A stretch of 64,000 bases of DNA, taken from assembly GCA_947095585.1 (NCBI GenBank), contig OX352762.1:23846669-23910668 (forward strand), written 5' to 3'. This document shows, piece after piece, positions 53,093-63,220 of the stretch (positions within the stretch are counted from its first letter, which is position 1; each line of letters opens with the position of its first letter). This DNA is from Nephrocerus scutellatus (Eukaryota; Arthropoda; Insecta; Diptera; Pipunculidae). The notes below the pieces were generated by a model. The model worked only from the letters and a program-made list of their open reading frames with translations. It made no database searches and was not told the DNA's origin. Made by a program: the position numbers and the translations under genes.

Positions 53093-55984
53093 ATGAACTC
53101 TTATTTTGAAATTCATTTCACAAATATTCGCGGCATTAAAAGAAATTTCAATTCGATCGTAGCACATCTTGACGCGAATAAACCTGCGGTTCTAAGTTTA
53201 TGTGAAACGCAGGCCTCTTATATGGGTACCCCAAATGATTTTCAATGTCAGGTGTATTCTCGTGTCGACTGTTTGGTTCCTCATCGTGGGGTTATTTTAT
53301 TTATACGAGAAGACATCAGTTTTAGTGTACCTAATTTTAATATTCCAAACAGTAATCCAATGTTCAATACGATATGGATTGAAATTGTAATTTCAAACCA
53401 TTCGATATTTATTTGTTCCCTTTATCGTAGTCCTAATTTGTCACCTGATGACACTAATATTGAGTTTAATTACTTATCAGACACAATAGACAAGATTTAC
53501 AAATCATCACCAACATCAGAATTGGTAGTCTTGGGTGATTTTAATGTCCACAATGATTCATGGTTGACCTATTCGAATGGTAGAGATCGATCAGGTGAAA
53601 CCGCTGAACTATTTTCAAATGTTAATCTTTTCACCCAACTCGTTGATAAGCCAACTAGGTATCCCGATACTAATGGTCAATCACCTCACCTTTTAGATTT
53701 ATTTCTTACAACTATGCCTGATAAATATTCAATTGATGTATCTGCTCCATTAGGTCTTTCTGACCATGCTTTGATAGTAGCCAAATTTTCAATATCACCA
53801 GCCCTTATAGAGACTACAAGTAAAAGGCTACTCTGGCACTATAAAAATGCTAACTGGGAGCTCCTGAACCAATTTTATAGCTCATTTGATTGGTCAACCT
53901 GTTTTTCCAGCAATAAAGCTAATGAAGCATCACAACTTATCACGTCAACCATTTTGCTAGGAATGAAAAATTGCATTCCTTCTTCATTTAAAAAGAAAAA
54001 TACTCATAAAAATAAATGGTTTAACGAACATTGCAGGTCAGCAGTCGCGTGTAAAAAAGCAGCCCATTTGGACTACGTTAATTGCACTTCTGAAGAAAAC
54101 CTTGTAAAGTTTCGAATAGCTAGAAACAGATCAAACGCTATATTGAAAAGGTCCAAAATAATATATGACCTTAAGATTCGAGATAGCATGCGAAAAATAT
54201 TGGATTCTGATTCAAACAGTCGAAGCTTTTGGTCGTTTGCTGCATTGGTTAAAAGAAACTTTGCAGACAATACTTCGTCTATTCCTTCTTTATTTCATAA
54301 TGGTATTCATTATAGAACTAATATTGAGAAAGCTAATCTCTTAGCTTCTCATTTCGCTGGTGCGTCTACTCTTCCTTTAACTAATCAAAGCCCCCCAATT
54401 CTCCCGAATCTTGGCCCAGGTATGTCTAAAATCTATTTTCGGAAACGGGTTGTTTCAAAGATTCTGAAAGAACTTGACCCCAATAAAGCGACTGGCCCCG
54501 ACGGTATTCCGCCATTAGTATTGAAAAGTTGTCATCATACTTTGGCAAAACCGCTTAGCAAATTGTTTCATCTCTCAATGAAGACAGGTGTTTTTCCATC
54601 ATTTTGGAAAATAGCAAATATTCAACTCGTTCCGAAAAAAGGTGATAAATCGGCACCTACGAACTACCGACCTATTGCTTTGTTGTCGGTTCTATCGAAG
54701 GTAATGGAATCTATCGTTAATTTCAGACTAATGAACTATCTGGATTCGAATGTTCTTTTATCCGATGTTCAGTATGGATTTCGTAAAAATCGATCTTCAG
54801 GCGAACTAATGACGTGCATGACTCATTGTTTGGAGCGAAGCATTGAAAACCTAGGTGAATCAAGCGTTGTTTCCTTAGATATTGCTAAAGCTTTTGATAG
54901 AGTATGGCATGATTGTCTTATTAATAAGATTCGTGCGCTGAATTTACACTCCTCTCTCATTACATGGATTGAGAATTATTTATGGAACCGTAAAATAAAA
55001 GTTGTATTAAATGGTATATCTTCAGATTCACATGGGATCAATGCTGGCGTGCCTCAAGGATCATCCTTGTCTCCCACGCTCTTCTTGATATATATCAACG
55101 ACCTATTGTCTTCTACAACCTGTGATATCCATTCATTTGCTGATGATACAACACTATCGGCCTCCATTGAGTTTGACAATCAAAAAGAATGCAATTCTCG
55201 CTTGAATGGTTCGCGTGAAAAAATGAATTTGACTATTCTGTCTAATATTCAAATCATTCTTGATTGGGGCATTTCTAACAGAGTAGAATTTAACCCAAAT
55301 AAATTCCAGTCTTGCCTTTTTTCTCAGAAGACAACTCAACATTATGTTCCTCCTGTTATTAATGGTACCTCTATTGCGAGATCTGATTCACTTAAGTTGT
55401 TAGGTTTAAAAGTATCAAGTGATCTTTCTTGGAAAGAACATATTTATGAAATTTCAAAAAGAGCTAGCCAATGTTTAGGCTTCATAAGACGTTGTAACTT
55501 CTACTTCACTCCCTCTGAAGTGTTAAGATTATATAAATCTTATGTTAGACCAATTTTAGAATTTAATTCATATGTGTGGGGTGGTGCTCCAAGATCGCAT
55601 TTGGTTCATCTTGATGGTGTTCAGAATAGAGTTATCCGTTTGATAAACGATGTAACCATTACTTCGTCTCTTGATACTTTGGAGCACAGACGAAATGTAG
55701 GAGCTTTATCTGTTTTCTATAAATTTTACAACGGTAAATGTTCTTTAGAAACCCGTTCTCTAGTTCCTGGGCCTTTTCTCAGTAACGTAAACACTCGTTT
55801 AAGGTGCAATCAACATAGATTTGCCTTAAAACTTTTTTCATGTAGAACCCAACACTTTAAATCCTCCTTTTTTCCTAGAGTATCTTCGATGTGGAATCAA
55901 TTGGTCGAACACGTGTTTCCAGAATCTTATAATCTGCAGGCGTTCAAATTAGCCGTTAACAAGTTCTTAAAGGATGATGGTTAA
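53093..55984 (+). CDS. CR1-like LINE ORF2: endonuclease and reverse transcriptase, intact, unit 2
   Basis: 963 residues, differing from the unit 1 protein at two places: N4Y (A43873 to T53102) and P512L (C45398 to T54627). There is also one silent change (A44376 to T53605). P512 sits in QPVPKKGD just before NYRPIA, a region usually conserved in CR1-group RTs, so unit 2 may be the less fit protein. All catalytic residues (E38, D149, SDH 223-225, D596, FADD 682-685) are kept. The natural 3' UTR follows. Confidence 0.92.
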   Translation: MNSYFEIHFTNIRGIKRNFNSIVAHLDANKPAVLSLCETQASYMGTPNDFQCQVYSRVDCLVPHRGVILFIREDISFSVPNFNIPNSNPMFNTIWIEIVISNHSIFICSLYRSPNLSPDDTNIEFNYLSDTIDKIYKSSPTSELVVLGDFNVHNDSWLTYSNGRDRSGETAELFSNVNLFTQLVDKPTRYPDTNGQSPHLLDLFLTTMPDKYSIDVSAPLGLSDHALIVAKFSISPALIETTSKRLLWHYKNANWELLNQFYSSFDWSTCFSSNKANEASQLITSTILLGMKNCIPSSFKKKNTHKNKWFNEHCRSAVACKKAAHLDYVNCTSEENLVKFRIARNRSNAILKRSKIIYDLKIRDSMRKILDSDSNSRSFWSFAALVKRNFADNTSSIPSLFHNGIHYRTNIEKANLLASHFAGASTLPLTNQSPPILPNLGPGMSKIYFRKRVVSKILKELDPNKATGPDGIPPLVLKSCHHTLAKPLSKLFHLSMKTGVFPSFWKIANIQLVPKKGDKSAPTNYRPIALLSVLSKVMESIVNFRLMNYLDSNVLLSDVQYGFRKNRSSGELMTCMTHCLERSIENLGESSVVSLDIAKAFDRVWHDCLINKIRALNLHSSLITWIENYLWNRKIKVVLNGISSDSHGINAGVPQGSSLSPTLFLIYINDLLSSTTCDIHSFADDTTLSASIEFDNQKECNSRLNGSREKMNLTILSNIQIILDWGISNRVEFNPNKFQSCLFSQKTTQHYVPPVINGTSIARSDSLKLLGLKVSSDLSWKEHIYEISKRASQCLGFIRRCNFYFTPSEVLRLYKSYVRPILEFNSYVWGGAPRSHLVHLDGVQNRVIRLINDVTITSSLDTLEHRRNVGALSVFYKFYNGKCSLETRSLVPGPFLSNVNTRLRCNQHRFALKLFSCRTQHFKSSFFPRVSSMWNQLVEHVFPESYNLQAFKLAVNKFLKDDG

Positions 55985-56281
55985 AGTATTCATAAGTTGT
56001 TTCTTAATATATAAAAAAAAAAAAAAAAAATTATATAATTTGTAATATTTTCTTGGTCAAGGTTTTTTGTAGTTTTCCCTGACCATGATTCATTGATAAA
56101 AGTATTTGGACTCGCGTCGTTCTAAATTCGTGTTCGTTTTTCGTATTGCTTTTCCAATGAATCAGGGAGAATTCTGAGAAAATAAATTGAAACCGGCTAC
56201 AAACGTGAGGAATGTGATATATTGTAAATCACATTCTTTCGATTTTTATTTTATTTTGAATTTAATAAAGGGCTTAGCCCA

Positions 56282-56332
56282 ACTTATTGCCGTGACGTAA
56301 GTCATTCAGGGAGTCATCCCTTGGCAATAAGT
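56282..56332 (+). promoter_or_regulatory. Structured 3' UTR element of CR1-like LINE
   Basis: A 10-bp perfect stem, ACTTATTGCC with GGCAATAAGT (56,282-56,291 and 56,323-56,332), encloses two small hairpins: TGAC-GTAA-GTCA (56,293-56,304; the loop is a GNRA-type GUAA in RNA) and AGGGA-GTCA-TCCCT (56,308-56,321). It ends about 8 nt before the poly(A). LINE RTs often recognise such 3' structures; that role here is inference. Confidence 0.6.
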
Positions 56333-56364
56333 CTCTATATAAAAAAAAAAAAAAAAAAAAAAAA

Positions 56365-57480
56365 CCCGCTGTGAACAGCATGCCCTTCGGCACTGGTGAT
56401 CGAAGAGGTTGTTTTCACAACTCGTTTAGTGGTGGTTTTACCGGAACAGCTTGGAATGGCATGCCAAGTGGCACTGCTAGTCGAGCTACGACTTTCTCTT
56501 TGTCAGACTTACCACGGCCAGACGTTGAAACCTTATCGGGGCTTCTAAGAATCAGCTTAACCTGGCTAAAACGGTAGTTTACCATACCTTTGCAGGTATT
56601 TAGGCTTATCATGGAAGCGTCATCTATCGCCAGTACGTGTGGAATGAACGCACCTTCCTTCTTTCTCTGTACTATCTTCCATGACTTGGCTTGCAAATCG
56701 GCGTTTTGCGCGTAGATAGTAGTAAGACTCTTTTATGGGGAGAGCTCTAGACACTGTGGAAAGAAACCGCAGACGATGTGTGGTTTAGGGAAGGATCCCT
56801 CTTCCACCAGCGCCACGCTCAATACACTCATGGATCTAATGGAAGGGGCGGCTTTAGCAAAAACAAGAGCACTTTCTTTGTCTTTTCCCATGCGTAGAGT
56901 ATGTTTAAGACGCCTTCTTTCCTGCGAGTTCAACATAATGAATCCGTCCTGTTGTTGATGGATCAGTAGTCCATCTACTGTCCATCAACAATGGAGGAGC
57001 ATATACGGATATCTCTGAGGTGACACTACATGCATCTGTGACAACTGTGAATCCGTCAGAATCAGAAGTGGGTTGCTCCACATCCCTGATTCCAACACCC
57101 TCGCGAGGCCCTTAGCCTTCCGAAATCTCTAAAACAACGCGCTGCTTAGCAGCAGACTGTTTAGTTAAGGCCAGACTGAGATTGGATGACGGGAGGTCAC
57201 AAGCTTCTCGGGATACAACGGGTTGCTCAACAGTAAAACCCGAGGTTGATTTGCTCTGAGATGCATCGGTCTCATAATATTGAATTATGTTCTCTCTACA
57301 TTGTCCCACGAGAAACCGTGAAAAGAAAACCCTTGTCATAGCCCGGTATGCCAAGGGAGAGCCAATTAACGAAAGTCACCAGGTCCTCATACTAGCGACT
57401 ATGCTCCCTCTTACCTTGGATTAGGAAAAAGCTATTACTGAGGATAGGACAAATCCGTTGCCTCACACCCTCCTCCTTTA
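56365..57480 (-). pseudogene. LOA-like LINE ORF1 (gag-like) remnant
   Basis: Minus-strand pieces, N to C: QCRENIIQYYETDASQSKST and QPVVSREACDLPSSNLSLAL (57,354-57,112), RRRLKHTLRMGKDKESALVF with AKAAP (56,936-56,733), and CKGMVNYRFSQVKLILRSPD (56,696-56,415). The second piece matches the ORF1 tail at 15,361. Frameshifts lie between pieces and no zinc knuckle is visible. It abuts the CR1-like poly(A), consistent with insertion of that LINE into this one. Confidence 0.65.
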
Positions 57481-58630
57481 CCCGGGCTTGGGACTGTCAT
57501 GTTACCAACGTAACAAGGTGGATTTTTTACTGCATTGTTATCTGATTGACTGTATCTTACATTAAAATGAAAAATAACCATAAACCTAACTAATTCGTTA
57601 CTTATTCAGATAACGATCAATGAGAGAACTCGGTGGCTACAAATTAGCCACTAGCTTCAACTTCAGCGTCAGACAGGTCGTTTTATTTATTTATTCTGTT
57701 AAATTTTCCAACTCAATGGTTGCTTATTCTCTAAGTGGCAAAACTTTGCTTAGCAGTTTAACATGAGATTAATTCCTGCAACTCTAAGACTATAAAACAC
57801 AACACAATCCTTTCAAAATAATCTGAACCGTTGGCAGGATTTTGCCGACCACAAATTTGTTTAAGATTTATAAATTTTACACTTTCAGCATTTCAGCAAT
57901 TCAATTAGTTTTCACAGTTGAATTAATTTGACCAAAATCCTCTCCACTCCCACTCCAGTACTACTACTCGCAACTACAGCAACTTTTCAAATGGCAACAT
58001 AAATAACTTTTGCTGCTGACCAAAGTGAACATTTTATGGCTCTATCTGCAGGCCTAATCTGGGGTACATCGGCAAAAGCGGCTATAAGCGCTTAGGCACC
58101 CAGCACACACATGAACGCCCATAATTCCTAAATTAAAACACGAACGGACTTTATTCCAGATCAATTATTTCGATATCAAACCAAAAATTGACTATCGCAT
58201 GAAATTCGGAAGAAGAAAGTCTACAATTTATAGACATTATGTAACGAACAACGCTTGGCATAGCAGCGTTCGTCACATACCATAAAAACCAAAGGACGAT
58301 AAGTCTCCGGTCACCAAGATCAGCAGGGATTAAGACAACGCAGTGTGGCTTATTATGTTTGTCCAGACAAAGTGCGTTGAGTCGCTACCACTGGACTAAG
58401 TTTATTATGAGCGGAGTGGCAGGCGAACTTTTTTTTGCAACTCGACGACCCTAAATCTTTTCGAAGCAACCAAGCACCGCTTCAGACTGGACACACCAGC
58501 GAACGAACAGCAGCTGACCAGACCACCTACGGCGAATGACTCGCAGAACCCTTGGAGATTATAATATGTAATAATAATATAAGTTAACCAAAAACTATCT
58601 CAAAAATTGTTGAAGCGAAATGATACGATT
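57481..58630. other. No recognised gene
   Basis: Possibly the leader of the LOA-like element near 57.5-57.7 kb, then unassigned sequence. A short hairpin-like stretch (ACGAACAACGCT ... AGCGTTCGT) lies at about 58,246-58,275. Confidence 0.35.
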
Positions 58631-58942
58631 TCAAAGGCCATTTACTTCTGTTGGTGGTAGATGTTTTGTTGGCGTAAAGTAAAAAGGGTACGGTGGGTTA
58701 AAGCTAAAAGTCGTAGCTTTGTGGTTTGCGCCGTAAATCTCCAAAATCCATCGGTCACCAGCACGCCAACCAACCCGTCGTTTATGTGTATGTGCGCTTT
58801 GTCCTACAAGGATTAAATTAAAGTTGCACCCTGCCAAGGACGCCTGCTGGCCGGACCGCGCTAACAACAGAAAACAGAAAAACGAAGAAATTACCAACGA
58901 ACGATGATGATGAAGAAAATGAAAACGAGAAACATTATCCAT
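58631..58942 (-). other. 103-codon open frame, probably not a gene
   Basis: The frame begins MDNVSRFHFLHHHRSL followed by a hydrophobic VISSFFCFLLLA, superficially like a signal peptide. No domain, splice context or repeat relation is visible. Length alone is weak evidence here. Confidence 0.15.
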
Positions 58943-59585
58943 GGGAGATTACATTGCAAAGTTGGGTCATAATACGAGTATAACAGAGTCTACTGCACAC
59001 ATAATCGTACAATGAAAGGCACCTTACAGTAAGTGCGCTTAAACAGTGATTATTTTTTATATAAAGTATCGTATGTTTTTAAATTCCACATCACAATTTC
59101 GATAAAAGAAATATTACAAGCGCGCGTAAATGAGTCTTTTATCTTAATTAGTAGTTTACTTCTAATAGCAACTTACGTTTCAAGTTGTAAGACTTGCCTA
59201 ATATGCTGACAGAATTTTCACAGCTACACCAACTACAGGCTTTTATAAATTGCAATCTGCAGTTTTTTTTTACCAAGAACCCGCATTTAATTGAACTAAA
59301 GAATTTCAAGGGGAGGGTTAGGTGTCACCTTCAAAATATATGCGAGACTTTTCCCTCAAACGACAACGAATATATCAATACCGTCCACATAAAGCAGTAC
59401 ATAATAGGTTTCGCATGGCTCTAGAATAAAAATCTACAGTACCAGAACGATTTTTCATATACAAAACCGCATGAAAATAATACATTTGTGTGAACAAGAA
59501 GGTGTTCACGTTAACGAAATGTTCATTATAGCGAATTAAGTCGGAATAAAAAAAACCAATTAAATTTTATAGAAGTATGATATGG
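58943..59585. other. No recognised gene
   Basis: AT-rich, with no element that I can assign. Confidence 0.35.
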
Positions 59586-59589
59586 AGAT

Positions 59590-60020
59590 ATGAACAGACT
59601 ATAGTCGGTCAAGATTCAAATCCAGAAATTTAACCATAACATCCGCGCTACTGCTGTACGAATATAAGGCAATGGTCCTTAAAGTACTTGCATATGGATC
59701 TGAGGATTGAGTCTAAGAAATCTACGAGCGTTATCGCGAAGTTGATTTTGGAAAGAGAAATAAGCTCGGTAAGCTTCAGTTGGCAAGACTCATAAGTCAT
59801 ATGATTGCAGATCGTGCACGGAAAGTACTTTGCTGTAGCATTTATGGAACAAGAAAGCGAATCAGACCAAACCTACGCGAGAAGGATGAGGTAGATCAGG
59901 ACGCTAAGAGTTAAAAGACACCAAACTGAATGAAATCAGCTCCAAAGCGGAGATTGTGGAAAGATTTTTTGCGGAAGGTCAGGACAGGACCCTGGTTGTA
60001 GAACCAAATTTGATGATGAT
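59590..60020 (+). mobile_element. RTE-like LINE 3' fragment
   Basis: From AAATCCAGAAATTTAACCAT through a degraded IYERYREVDFGKRNKLGKLQ to GTTGTAGAACCAAATTTGAT and a short GATGATGAT tail. Thumb and C-terminus only, with an internal deletion near 59,705. Confidence 0.75.
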
Positions 60021-60054
60021 ATATTTTGCAAAAAAAAACTTTTTCCTTCGATAG

Positions 60055-61250
60055 ATAATGCGTCAACAATACAGGGACCACCTTGCCTTAGAATCAGAAA
60101 TAATCAACAGCATACTGCAGGAGAACGTGGACGACCACTGGAATGCTGGTTTTTTTAATTGAGGCACGCACCTACGTCGGTAACAGGCAGAATAAATACA
60201 GCACATGGTTATCGGCAGACACCTGGATCGATAAGCGTAAAACAATCAAGGCTCGAATTGCAGCGCCCTCAGCAGTAGAGAGTACCGAGCTAGAAGCAAA
60301 TATCGCGTCAAAAAGAATGAAGTGCAGCGTAGTGTAAGACGGGACAAACGACAGTACATCGACTCACTTGCCTCAATGGCCGAAGAAACAGCAAAAAGGG
60401 TGTACTGTAGGACTGTCTATAACATCACTAAGGAGCTTAATAGTGGTCGAAACTCCAAACAACATCCAGTGAATAGTGTAGATGGTGACCTTCTGAAGTC
60501 GGATGAGGAGCAGCTCACTAGATGGAGAGAGAACATTTCGCTACAGTCCTTAACCACTTAGATGATGGTGATATGATCTCGTGTGCTAATGTATCTTCCG
60601 AGGAGATAAATTCCCGATTTCGCACTGGACCTCCCAGTAAAACCAAAATTACAGCAGCAATAAAGTCGCTAAAGAAAAATAAAGCGGTGGGTATTGACGG
60701 CATTCCTGCCGAAATATTCCAAGCGGCGCCCGCACCTGCTCATACGGTGTGCGTGGGAGAATGATCAGTTTCCACAAGAGTGGAGAAGAGGGATGATGGT
60801 CAAGCTTCCAAAAAAGGGAAATCTGATGGACTGTTTAACCAGCCGTAGCCAAGATAATAGTTAGAATCATTTTAGAACGCAAAAAGGAGCATTTAGATTC
60901 AACTCTCGACGTTGAGCAGGCAGGCTTTCACTCTTGATCATCTCATAAACACCTTGCGGTCCATAATAGAATAATGCGTCGAGTACAGATCTCCGCTACA
61001 TCTAATGTTCATCGACCTCGAGAAGGCTTTTGACAGTTTAAATAGAGTTGCTATCTGGTTGGCCCTGCGCAGGTGGGGTATCCCAGAAATTAGCAATTAT
61101 CAAATCTACATACGAAGGACGTAAATGTCATATCCTACACAACGGTAAAGTGTCCGAGGAATTTGAAGTCCAAAGTGGAGTACGTCAGGGGTGCATACTA
61201 TCACCGGTGTTATTCCTGGTAAACAGTAAAAATTAAACCAAATGCTTATT
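60055..61250 (+). pseudogene. LINE RT of a further family, degraded
   Basis: Pieces in order: TWLSADTWIDKRKTIKARIA, SVRRDKRQYIDSLASMAEET, VYNITKELNSGRNSKQHPVN, PSKTKITAAIKSLKKNKAVG plus IDGIPAEIFQAAP, MVKLPKKGNLMDC, ILERKKEHLDSTLDVEQAGF, MFIDLEKAFDSLNRVAIW, and IKSTYEGRKCHILHNGKVSE followed by GVRQGCILSPVLFLV. This is the type with VRQGCxLSP in place of PQGSxLSP. It ends before motif C. The endonuclease is absent. Confidence 0.75.
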
Positions 61251-61309
61251 CCCTCCATGCTTTGAAATTATAATACAAGTGTTTATATTATTACATTTTT
61301 TTTTTAATG
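61251..61309. other. Short spacer between LINE relics
   Basis: AT-rich spacer with a T9 run at its right end. Confidence 0.3.
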
Positions 61310-63220
61310 TTCACACGCTTAAGTAATTTGCATCCTTATAATGCTCAACACAGCGTGAGCGTTAGGAAATTATGGAGAGGAAAAGATGAGATGTCTATGC
61401 ACGCGTGTCGTAAACGACTGCAGATCGTACAAATGCGGAAACACAGAATCAGGCAATTCATTCAATTTCTGAATTGGTTAGTACGTCCGAAGATAGTCTT
61501 AATGGTGGACCCTTGGGCTCGAGTTGAGGCACGGGTATTACGGATGGGTTGGAGAATGGGCGGGATGCATCTGGATATTTATTTTGAACACTGGCCCCAA
61601 TGTGGTCTTGGGGCCACCTGCCCAGACAGAGCAGAGCCTTGAGGAACACCGGCGTTTATGTGGTGAACACTGGATTTGAATCCGTCTAATACGACCTAGA
61701 TTGAACGACCAGAAAGGTAGTTACTAGTCCAATCGAGCAGGGTGTTATTAATTCCATAATCATTTATTTTCGACAAAAGAGCTTGATGCCAGACTCTGTC
61801 GAATGCCTTGGAAATATCGAGTGCAACAACTTTACTTTCACCAAATTTGTGAATAGACTGGTTCCACTTTTCACTGAGACAAGCCATCAGGTCACCTGTA
61901 GACCGTCCGTTGCCTACGAAAACCATACTGCTGGTCACTAAGGATTTTACGTGATTCAAGGTATTGCATAAGCTTACGATTGATCAGAGTATAGATGTTA
62001 GCGCAATGGGTCGGTACGAGGAAAGTAATGACGTTTCGCCATTTTTAGGAACAGGCTGGATAAAGGCTGTTTTCCGATTCCTTGGAACGACTCCAGAAGA
62101 ATAAGAGAAATGGAAAAGCCTACACAGGAGCAATGCCAACGTTGAAGAACACTTCTTTAAAACTATAGCGGGAATACCATCAGGCCCAGCAGATTTATGA
62201 ATGTTAAGATCATTTAATACTCTAGCCACTTGGCGAGTACGAAAGTAAATCTGTCCCATAGAGGATTCAACTCTTGCAAGTACAGACGGCGACAACGCGC
62301 TATCTGGCAGCGTAGAGCTAACTGCGAAATGTGAAGAAAGCAGATTGGCCTTGTCTATAGAGCTGACAGTTGGAATGTCATTGTGAATGAGCGTTGGAAT
62401 TGAAGACGAGGCAGTATTTTTAATTCGTTTCACGAATGACCGAAAATTTTAACTTCTTTTGGGACAATGAAGTATTTTTTGTCTCAGTTTTTGGTCATAG
62501 TCGAATCTAGCCCGTTTAAGGTAGGCATTGCAAACATTTCTGAGTCGTCTAAATTTGGTTTGGTTTTCCACAGTGGGGTTTTTTATATAACCGAAAGCAT
62601 ACCTCACGGTTTCTATTAGCACCTTTGCAGCTTAAATCATACCAAGCATTTTCCTTAGGTTTGATACACTTTGTCCTGGAAGGGATAAACTGTCTCATAA
62701 ACTCCTGGAATATGTTGGATTATGTTTTGTGTATCAGATATGGCATCCACACAACTATTGGCATTATGTGGCAAGTTTATATTCCTAAAGAAATTGTTGA
62801 GGACATCCCAGTCGGCTTTCTCGTGTAACCATACTTTTCTTTTAGGGTTTTTTTTTCATTAACTGCGTGGTTCGACAACGAGACATTTTCTGATACTTAA
62901 CAATAGTCTGATAGTCTGGTGAAGATACACTGACGGTATATTTCTGACTTACAATGTCTGGAACTCGAGTGGGCTCATTCACAAGCTGAGTGAGATGGTT
63001 AAAATCAGCAAATAGCTCAACATCCTTTCCTTGTGGTGTTGTTAAGCCTGAATGGCGAAGCCAACTAGAATTGTGTATATTGAAATCTCCCGCTATTACG
63101 ATTTCAGACAATGGATCAATTGATAAAATTCTAGTTATACAGTCGGATAGTGCATCTAACTCACTACAAGTTGAGACATTGTCAAAATTAGGGCTTCTGT
63201 ATATAAAGCAGTAGTAAATG
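61310..63220 (-). pseudogene. CR1-like LINE, degraded antisense copy with endonuclease
   Basis: Minus strand, from 63,214: an endonuclease piece VIAGDFNIHNSSWLRHSGL and ELFADFNHLTQLVNEPTRVP; RT fingers SAGPDGIPAIVLKKCSSTLA and SLLSSYRPIALTSIL; palm FGESKVVALDISKAFDRVWH; HINAGVPQGSALS near 61,640. It then jumps to the last C-terminal residues near 61,330-61,450, so motif C is deleted. It is one of the longest copies of the second CR1-like subfamily. Confidence 0.82.

Larger units (their letters stand above)
46773..56009. repeat. Tandem duplication, unit 2 (about 9.23 kb)
   Basis: Repeats unit 1. The junction from unit 1 to unit 2 replaces the CR1-like 3' UTR with the left-edge sequence of the unit (GACTCTTAATGTATAAAGGA). 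Unit 2 keeps the 46 bp (51,296-51,341) that unit 1 lacks, and its right edge runs on into the unrearranged CR1-like 3' UTR. Confidence 0.95.
52259..56364 (+). mobile_element. CR1-like LINE, unit 2, with complete 3' end
   Basis: About 4.1 kb. It has the same leader and ORF2 as unit 1 plus a 380-bp 3' UTR and an A-run at 56,341-56,364. A shorter A-run at 56,013-56,030 lies within the UTR. I take the second run as the real tail because an AATAAA (56,262-56,267) and the structured region precede it. The alternative is that the element ends at the first A-run and the rest belongs to another element. Confidence 0.8.

Noticed and set aside
58631..58942. Secreted-protein-like 103-codon frame on the minus strand
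   Set aside because: Only a hydrophobic stretch near the start. No cleavage-site context, splice sites, conservation evidence or repeat relation.
61307..61642. 111-codon plus-strand frame
   Set aside because: Antisense to the CR1-like C-terminus. The minus-strand reading matches known RT sequence; the plus-strand reading does not.
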